This document shows positions 31,363 through 36,913 of a stretch of 36,913 nt of DNA, one piece after another. Position 1 is the stretch's first letter, and every line of letters starts with the position of its first letter. Source of the DNA: Thermodesulfobacteriota bacterium. GTDB taxonomy: Bacteria; Desulfobacterota_D; UBA1144; Nemesobacterales; CSP1-2. A program made the position numbers and the translations under genes. The stretch is taken from the NCBI GenBank assembly GCA_036397855.1, contig DASWID010000143.1, positions 1 to 36,913 of the forward strand, given 5' to 3'. Below the pieces are notes generated by a model. It was not told where the DNA came from and ran no database searches. It saw nothing but the letters and a program-made list of their open reading frames with translations.

Positions 31363-33647
31363 TGAGATCGTGCCTCCACGGATAGAAGAGTATTCTCAGC
31401 TAGTCGCAGCTCTAGCAAGGCCTGGAGAAATGCCAGCGTAGACTCCGCGCCCTGATTCTCGTTCGGGCGGTCGGGATGCAGACCGTCGCGACAACCGCCC
31501 GTTGTCGGGTCGTAGATGGGAAGGTTCAAGTCGTTTCGCCCGAGGAACCACTCGAAGGCGCGTCGGGCTTCCTTGCGCCAGCGATTGTCTCCCGTGACCC
31601 GGTATGCTTCGAGGCAGGCGGAGACCATGGCTTGAGCCTCCACCGGCTGTTGATCGAACCGGTCACGCTCACCGCCCCGCTGATAAAAGCCGTTGGATCC
31701 AATGGGGACAAAATGACCCCCTTCCGCATCAGCGCGCTGCAAGTCGGCCAGCCAACTGAGCGACTCAAGTCCGGCCTCGGTCATGGCGTTATTCGGTATG
31801 GATTGCCCACACATGAGTAGAGCATGTGGGAGAACGGCGTTGCAATAGGTTAGCCCGTCTTCGTACCAGCGCCATTCATCCAAGCGGTGGCTTTGATACA
31901 ACGTCAACAGCCGTCCACCCAATTCCTCCAGGGCCTGGTTTGCCCTGCGGTCACCGGCAAACCGGCGAAGATACTCGTGGATGCCTATGAGGGCGAAAGC
32001 CCAGGCCCGTGGGCTGGTCGTGCCGCGAATGGCGGGCAATGCCTGCTCGAACAACCGGCCAGCCATACTCTGCAGTGCCGGCGTGTTAGAACGGCCCAAC
32101 ATGATGCCCAACGCCCATAACGTGCGACCGTGGCAATCGTCCGAACCGTTATCTTCTAGCCAGTGACGCTGGTAATCCATAAAGTTGCGAAAGCGTCCGC
32201 TCTCCACATTGAAGGCATACCAGATGAAGGCGAGATAACGGGAAGCCAGTTCTAAGGCCTCGCCATAGCCCAGTTCCTCCAGCAGAACACTCACCATCAG
32301 CGCGCGGGCGTTGTCGTCGGTGGTGTAGCCCTCACGATAGTCGGGCACCGTGAACAGGGCGTGCTGCAACATACCGGTCTCGTCGGTCATGTGGCGCAAG
32401 TGATCGAGTTTGAGGGGCGGTAATTCGCCCGGCCGTTTGTCGAGTGGTTTGACCGCAAAGCCGAGCGGAGTGAAATGTCGGCGTTCGGCGCGGGCGCGTT
32501 CAAAACTGTCCATGTAGCGACGCGCCACCTCTGGCCAGATCATCGCCCGCCCAAACAGATAAGCCCGCTTGCGCATGGCGTGGCGCTTGGACTCGTTGTC
32601 CAACAAGTCAATCACTTGCTCGGCCAATGCCGTCGGATCGCGGAATGGCACTAGTGCTCCCCGCTCTTCGGCAAGCATCTCTTCCGCATACCAATATGGC
32701 GTCGAAATCACTGCCTTGCCCGCCCCCAGGGTGTAGGCAAGTGTGCCCGAGCTGATCTGCGCCGCGTTGAGATAGGGCGTGATGTAAATGTCCGCGGCGC
32801 CGATGAACTCGACGAGTTCCTCCAAACTGACAAATCGGTTGTAGAAGATCACGTTACCCTCCACGCCTTTTTCTTGAGCCATCCATTGCAGTGACAACCG
32901 ATACGTTTCGCCTTCGTGTTGGATCACGTGGGGATGGGTCGCGCCGAGGATGATGTACACCACGTTCGGATAGCGGGCCACAATGCTGGGCAGCGCGGCG
33001 ATGACATTCTCGATCCCTTTGTTCGCCGAGAGCAATCCAAAACTGAGTAAGACAATTTTACCTTCGACGCCAAACAGGTCTTTGTGAAAACTCGGGTCCA
33101 CAAAGGGCACATCGGGGATGCCGTGTGGGATCTGATCAATCTTCTCCGGAGACACACCGTAGACCTCTTGCAAGAATTCCGCGCCGCGCTCGCTCATGAC
33201 GACCAATCGATCTGACAATGCCGCGACTTCTTCCAACACACGGCGTTGATCGGGGTCGGGGTCGCGCAGAATGGTGTGCAAGGTGGTGACAATGGGCATG
33301 CGCAATTCACACAAGAGGGACAGGATGTGACTGCCCGCTCGCCCGCCGAAGATGCCATATTCGTGTTGCAGGCACACCAGGTCTACATTGTTGATATTCA
33401 GGAAGTCAGCGGCGCGGCGATACGACTCAATATCCTTTTCCGTCAGCTCAAATCGAACACGAGGCGGATAGGCGTAACCGCCTTCGATGTCGTTGACGGG
33501 CAGGGCAATGCACGTTGTTCCACCATATTCGGTAGCGATGGCCTCACACAAGTCGGTGTTAAACGTGGCGATCCCGCACTGGCGCGGCAAGTAGTTGCCT
33601 ATGAATGCAATGCGGTTGATTGTTGAATTGGTTGAGCTGTGTTCCAT
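31359..33647 (-). CDS. GT4 glycosyltransferase fused to an alpha/alpha-barrel domain
   Basis: 762 residues; ATG at 33647 follows AAGGAGA by seven bases. Residues 10-385 form a GT-B glycosyltransferase: GIATFNTDLCEAI (25-37), CLQHEYGIFGG (92-102), LSFGLLSANKGIENVI (201-216) and the donor-site E-x7-E-like segment near 321-329. Residues 410-750 are a separate all-helical domain with TTDDNARALMVSVL (442-455), NFMDYQRHWLEDNGSDDCHGRTLWALG, WRWYEDGLTYCNAVLPHALL and EGGHFVPIG, like (alpha/alpha)6 barrels of epimerases or glycosidases. A carbohydrate-active bifunctional enzyme; donor, acceptor and second activity unknown. No signal. GC-rich, probably transferred. Confidence 0.82.
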   Translation of the reverse strand: MEHSSTNSTINRIAFIGNYLPRQCGIATFNTDLCEAIATEYGGTTCIALPVNDIEGGYAYPPRVRFELTEKDIESYRRAADFLNINNVDLVCLQHEYGIFGGRAGSHILSLLCELRMPIVTTLHTILRDPDPDQRRVLEEVAALSDRLVVMSERGAEFLQEVYGVSPEKIDQIPHGIPDVPFVDPSFHKDLFGVEGKIVLLSFGLLSANKGIENVIAALPSIVARYPNVVYIILGATHPHVIQHEGETYRLSLQWMAQEKGVEGNVIFYNRFVSLEELVEFIGAADIYITPYLNAAQISSGTLAYTLGAGKAVISTPYWYAEEMLAEERGALVPFRDPTALAEQVIDLLDNESKRHAMRKRAYLFGRAMIWPEVARRYMDSFERARAERRHFTPLGFAVKPLDKRPGELPPLKLDHLRHMTDETGMLQHALFTVPDYREGYTTDDNARALMVSVLLEELGYGEALELASRYLAFIWYAFNVESGRFRNFMDYQRHWLEDNGSDDCHGRTLWALGIMLGRSNTPALQSMAGRLFEQALPAIRGTTSPRAWAFALIGIHEYLRRFAGDRRANQALEELGGRLLTLYQSHRLDEWRWYEDGLTYCNAVLPHALLMCGQSIPNNAMTEAGLESLSWLADLQRADAEGGHFVPIGSNGFYQRGGERDRFDQQPVEAQAMVSACLEAYRVTGDNRWRKEARRAFEWFLGRNDLNLPIYDPTTGGCRDGLHPDRPNENQGAESTLAFLQALLELRLAENTLLSVEARSQ

Positions 33648-34239
33648 GACAACATCTCCTTCCTGGCAACCCCCTTATTTTGTGGCCTTTTGGTTAATTA
33701 ACACAAAGAGGCGGTTACTCTGGTGACCCCCTACGCCATACCCGGAAAGGATTGGGACCGACTGTTTTCTGTTTGGATGGTGAGCTACCAGTGATTACCT
33801 TGTTAATTACTATACCAGACAGTTAGGATTAAGGCTACCGCGCTCTCCTCGCTTAATTTGCGTTAGCATAAAACTGAACTTATCTCTATCCGGGGCGTTG
33901 AAAACGGCCTCCTCCACGAAACAACCAGCCTTCGATAAAAGTCCTATCGTTCCGTTTGTAACCGTCCCAAAAGAGAGCAACTGCAAAGCCGCATGAACAT
34001 ATAAATGGATACACAACTCAACCACGCGATTACGTTTTTGCGCCGCATGTTTATTCATGTCTCGCACTTGTGCAGTTCTTGAAGTTTGAGAATATTGTTC
34101 GCCTGTCTGCACGCACCCGCCTTGGCTTTGCGCTGCTTTGACTTTGAAAGCGCATATCATGCGCATAAGCTGCGGCACGCTCAAAAATCGAGGCAACCCT
34201 CTTTTTGAAGTCGAGGTAACAGGGTGATGGTCATACCTT
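33648..34239. other. Gene-free stretch between the GT4 operon and tRNA-Pro
   Basis: 592 bases in which base composition falls from GC-rich to AT-rich. A 179-codon minus frame crosses it into the tRNA and is rejected. No attC-like site, integrase or hairpin seen. Confidence 0.4.
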
Positions 34240-34316
34240 TGGTCGGGGTGGGCGGACTTGAACCGCCGACCTCTGCGTCCCGAACGCAGCGCTCTAGCCA
34301 ACTGAGCCACACCCCG
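34240..34316 (-). tRNA. tRNA-Pro (anticodon CGG), CCA encoded
   Basis: Minus strand: acceptor CGGGGTG (34316-34310) with CACCCCG (34250-34244), discriminator A at 34243 and encoded CCA at 34242-34240. Anticodon stem CTGCG/CGCAG with loop TTCGGGA gives CGG. The C1-G72 start CGGGG is characteristic of tRNA-Pro. Confidence 0.95.
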
Positions 34317-34880
34317 CAGTGTTGGAAAATTACGAATTCCAAATGACAAATTCCAATAAAGGTAACCTTAACTAATCCTACAAAGACCGTTTCAAAGTCA
34401 CAAATTCCTAATAGCAAATTCCAACAGACTTAAAACGACAACAAGATTAGAATTAATATTTAACACTAGCCCCACGAATTTTCAAATATTAAATATGGTG
34501 GTCAAATTTCCGTAAATCTCCGATGGTCAGATTTCTAACACAACGGATGCTCAGGGGAGCCAGGAAACTCCTGGGGCAAAACCGGCTCGGGCTCAGGAAC
34601 ACCTGGGTTAGTTTCGGGCTCCAAGACCCCTATTCTTGTGATAGCGCGATAAACCGGGACAGGGATGTCCCACCTATCCGTCATTAGGGCACCCGATAGC
34701 CGGGGTTTTCCAACCCCGGATGTCACACGTAGCCCCTCACCCGATATGGTCGTGTTAAAAAAAACACCCCCATCCTCACCTTCCCCCTTTAATAAGGGGG
34801 AAGGGATAATTTCATCCTCATGTAACGAGAGTTCAATCATGCATGAGCTATCTTGGAGACATTTTATTTATGCCTTAAAG
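34317..34880. repeat. Repeat-rich intergenic region
   Basis: 564 bases without a gene. 34332-34425 holds AATTCCAAATGACAAATTCC and a related AATTCCTAATAGCAAATTCC word. Further on lie GGGACAGGGATGTCCC (34657-34672), CCGGGGTTTTCCAACCCCGG (34698-34717, perfect stem with 4-base loop) and CTTCCCCCTTTAATAAGGGGGAAG-type hairpin (about 34781-34804, 9-10 bp stem). These are dispersed palindrome types rather than coding sequence. Confidence 0.6.
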
Positions 34881-35411
34881 TTACGAACTAGCCCCTTCGT
34901 CTTCAAATGTCGATTCAGTCAGCAGGTGAGGATGACTCGCTTTAATTTGCTCCAGGAGATCTGAGTCCATCTTAGCGTCCGCTAATGTCTCCACGTTTGA
35001 GAGCTGTTTTAGAGTGAGGTTTTTAGTGTTTCTTAAATCAACACCTTTTAAATTCGCATTGCTCAGGTCCGCTTCAATAAGTATCGCATTAGCGAGATTA
35101 GCAGACTCAAGTTTAGTGCCAATTAAGTTAGCCCTGGTAAGGTTTGCACCAACAAGAATAGCACCGCTAAGATCTGCCTCGTTGAGATTGGTGCCCATGA
35201 GATTCGCGTCTGTCAGGTCGGCTTTGCTCAGAACGGCTCCCTTGAGAAAAGCCCCTCTCAAATTTGCCTTACTTAAGTTTGCCCCCTTTAGATTAGCTTT
35301 ACTCAATGATGCCCAGTTGAGATCCGGGGTCAGAGTGGGATCTTTATGCCTCTCCCGGTTCCATACATCGGTACCCATTTTTATCAACTTTAGATGCTCA
35401 CCGTTCGCCAT
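34881..35411 (-). CDS. Pentapeptide repeat protein
   Basis: 176 residues. N-terminal MANGEHLKLIKMGTDVWNRER is the usual cap of this group, followed by about 18 A(D/N)Lxx repeats from residue 32 to about 125 (LSKANLKGANLSKANLRGAF...), which form a right-handed quadrilateral beta helix. The C-terminus is a helical tail (LTLKQLSNVETLADAKMDSDLLEQIK). Cytosolic; function unknown for most members, some mimic DNA. Single gene; the complementary strand shows a long frame that is only its shadow. Confidence 0.92.
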   Translation of the reverse strand: MANGEHLKLIKMGTDVWNRERHKDPTLTPDLNWASLSKANLKGANLSKANLRGAFLKGAVLSKADLTDANLMGTNLNEADLSGAILVGANLTRANLIGTKLESANLANAILIEADLSNANLKGVDLRNTKNLTLKQLSNVETLADAKMDSDLLEQIKASHPHLLTESTFEDEGASS

Positions 35412-35483
35412 AATATCAAAGGAAGCGATGAATGTCTCGTGCTTTAATCATTAATATTCTTCCACGATAAACAATCTCATTAA

Positions 35484-36110
35484 TTAATTCCCAGGCTTCA
35501 AAATAACAGTTTTGCCTTCGAACAGATCCCTAAACCTTTGCGCGTCCGACTCGGAACCAACGATAGAGCCCCAATGCATTGGAATCGCTATCTTGGGTCT
35601 TAACACATTAGCGATTTCAGCAGCCTCATCCGCAGTCATAGTATATGTTCCACCTACAGGAAGCAAAGCAATATCAACGCTAAGCTTTTTCATCTCCTCT
35701 ATGGCATCAGTATCGCCGGCATGGTAGATGCGCATTCCATCAACAGTAACTATATAACCGACCCAACCACTTGTCTTGGGGTGATAATTCTTTCCGATAT
35801 TATACGATGGGACAGTCTCTATTCCGACTCCTTCAATTTCAATATTATCACCCGAACTAATTATCCTCACATCGCCGCTTAGTTTTGAGGCAGAATCCCT
35901 TGTTGCAACAATAACCGTGTCCTTGGTCTGAATCCTCCTCACATCATCGAGTGAAAGATGGTCGAAATGCGAATGTGTAATAAGGATCAAATTGGCTTTG
36001 TCTTTTTTGACCCTCCAGGGATCAAAATAAATTAACTTTCCATCAGCATCTAGTTTGAAACTTGCATGTCCAAGCCAGTAGATTTTAATTTTTTGGGTAA
36101 CTTCAAACAT
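35484..36110 (-). CDS. UPF0173 metal-dependent hydrolase, MBL fold
   Basis: 208 residues. Metallo-beta-lactamase fold: HASFKLD near the start, metal ligands H46, H48, D50, H51 in THSHFDHL, YHAGDTDAI and the late His in PMHWGS. Length and layout (FEVTQKIKIYWLGHASFKL ... VDIALLPVGGTYTMTADEAAE) match UPF0173 / YtkL-like proteins, cytosolic enzymes of unknown substrate. It may share a transcript with the upstream acetoacetate decarboxylase-like gene (gap about 100 bases). Confidence 0.92.
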   Translation of the reverse strand: MFEVTQKIKIYWLGHASFKLDADGKLIYFDPWRVKKDKANLILITHSHFDHLSLDDVRRIQTKDTVIVATRDSASKLSGDVRIISSGDNIEIEGVGIETVPSYNIGKNYHPKTSGWVGYIVTVDGMRIYHAGDTDAIEEMKKLSVDIALLPVGGTYTMTADEAAEIANVLRPKIAIPMHWGSIVGSESDAQRFRDLFEGKTVILKPGN

Positions 36111-36213
36111 GAATCAATAATTTTATCTGAATAAAAGAGGTGCTAAACCAGAAATTTGGCAAAGCTCCTTTTGTTTATTTTCATTAATAATTTCGAATTT
36201 ACTTTGATTCAGT

Positions 36214-36913
36214 TTAAAACTCATTAATTACTTCGTACTTTGGATAAACAAAGCTCCCCTTCATCCAAACTGCCCATGTTGGATCTGCAAGTGGCTTCAG
36301 CCTATACAAAGGATTCTTTTCTGGAACCTTAAACGTTATCTTTGCATTTTCTGTTTTTACGGAACCACCATTATAGGGTATCGGGTATTTGACAACCTGG
36401 TTTATCTTCTTACCATCCTTTTCAGTCTGAATTAGACCAAAATAATTGAGATGACCGCCCCCGAAACCTCCAAGGGTGTCTCCTACATCCGCGGTTGCTT
36501 CGATAAACGGTTTTCCATCAACCGTTAAGACCGCTTTCAGCTTTCCGTTCTCAACAGTTGTCGTTGTATTTCCAGCCCGGGCTGGTATTCCGACCTTTTT
36601 GGTAAATTCACGCATCGAGGGTGAGCTATTAAAATAATACACAAAGTATCTTCCGGGATAACCGGTAGGCTGACCCATGTTATAGCCATCCTGACCCTTG
36701 AGTTCAACAGTCAGATACGTAAGTGTATACGCGCCGAAACCCGAGGTTTGGTTTGGATCAGGAACGGTGTACATATTTATAACCACTTGATTTTCTGGGT
36801 TTGGCTCCAATCCCTTAGGAAGAAGTGATTTTAGAACCACGGGATCAGCTTTATAAGCGGCGATAAACATCCACGCATCTGTGACTAACTGCGGAGGTGG
36901 CAGTGTTTTTCCC
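36214..36913 (-). CDS. Acetoacetate decarboxylase-like protein, 5'-partial
   Basis: At least 233 residues; the frame stays open to the end of the window (KTLPPPQLVTDAWMFIAAYK...), so the start is outside. Features of the ADC superfamily: SLLPKGLEPNPENQVVINMY, YTLTYLTVELKG, GYPGRYFVYYF and ATADVGDTLGGFGGGHLNYF. The catalytic Lys of clostridial acetoacetate decarboxylase (ExPKK context) is not evident, so another ADC-like activity (aldolase-dehydratase or lactone-type) is as likely. Substrate not inferable. Confidence 0.75.
   Translation of the reverse strand, partial: GKTLPPPQLVTDAWMFIAAYKADPVVLKSLLPKGLEPNPENQVVINMYTVPDPNQTSGFGAYTLTYLTVELKGQDGYNMGQPTGYPGRYFVYYFNSSPSMREFTKKVGIPARAGNTTTTVENGKLKAVLTVDGKPFIEATADVGDTLGGFGGGHLNYFGLIQTEKDGKKINQVVKYPIPYNGGSVKTENAKITFKVPEKNPLYRLKPLADPTWAVWMKGSFVYPKYEVINEF

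Noticed and set aside
30427-33647. GT4/GH130 operon as further integron cassettes
   Set aside because: No GTTRRRY/RYYYAAC pair or attC-like palindrome at its ends, and it lies on the integrase's downstream side, where cassettes do not insert.
33810-34349. 179-codon minus-strand frame
   Set aside because: Its N-terminal part (GVAQLARALRSGRRGRRFKSA) is the classic false translation of a tRNA, here tRNA-Pro, and the rest has no family likeness or ribosome site.
34535-34840. 101-codon proline-rich minus frame
   Set aside because: Consists of translated palindromic repeats (e.g. the CCCCCTTT-AAGGGGG hairpin); no ribosome site or family.
35014-35454. 146-codon plus-strand frame
   Set aside because: Shadow of the pentapeptide repeats; the regular Leu/Arg/Ala pattern is just the complement of A(D/N)Lxx codons.

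Overview
The window looks like a chromosomal stretch of a Gram-negative bacterium with an AT-rich genome. Support comes from sigma-54/NtrC-type control, a periplasmic c-type cytochrome, encoded CCA on tRNAs, and the tRNA-Ser / SRP RNA / dnaX / ybaB / recR block. Gene content recalls uncultured deltaproteobacteria-like or Dadabacteria-like lineages, but taxonomy is an inference and I cannot fix it from sequence alone.

Layout. 1-2.1 kb is a decayed, mobile-gene-rich strip: a 5'-partial aspartic protease-like CDS, a frameshifted small protein, a CopG-like remnant, and a DUF4258/YgiT-type toxin-antitoxin pair lying between two ~307-bp direct repeats. The second repeat is the promoter and start of a nitroreductase-like gene (2356-3660); the first carries only a 39-codon stump of it. 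At 3660-4222 a four-helix-bundle (S23/IVP) gene is bracketed by inverted arrays of a GATGCAGGATACACG-type word, between the convergent nitroreductase-like gene and ppa. 5.1-11.6 kb carries a diadenylate cyclase fused to a YbbR-like domain, mgtE, glycerate 2-kinase, a GT-A glycosyltransferase and an MscS channel; the last three suggest synthesis and release of a glycerate-linked compatible solute. 12.3-18.3 kb holds a glycosyltransferase pseudogene, a class V aminotransferase, a DUF4159 protein, a MoeB-rhodanese fusion, tRNA-Leu, a cold-shock protein, a NUDIX hydrolase and a crotonase. 18.7-22.9 kb holds cytochrome c, tRNA-Ser, SRP RNA, dnaX, ybaB, recR and a MaoC-like hydratase.

22.9-27.1 kb is a histidine kinase / sigma-54 response regulator operon whose third gene (cstA) is a wreck. 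The divergent side has tandem operator-like sites, a good sigma-54 promoter and an unlisted 55-codon exported peptide ending near a strong terminator.

28.9-33.7 kb is the accessory part. 29017-30034 has the exact anatomy of an integron gene cassette: a DUF4242-class III cyclase gene, an attC-like site with a canonical GTTAGGC core, and a cassette 5' end complementary to that site's outer box. It lies beside a truncated, insertion-broken integron integrase (30155). Next to it is a GC-rich two-gene operon on the minus strand, a GT4 glycosyltransferase fused to an alpha/alpha-barrel domain and a GH130 glycosidase/phosphorylase, which differs sharply in base composition from its surroundings. 34.2-36.9 kb holds tRNA-Pro, a nest of palindromic repeats, a pentapeptide-repeat protein, a UPF0173 hydrolase and a 5'-partial acetoacetate decarboxylase-like gene.

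Several genes carry single-base frameshifts. Some may be real decay and some may be assembly or read errors; this caveat applies to every pseudogene call.
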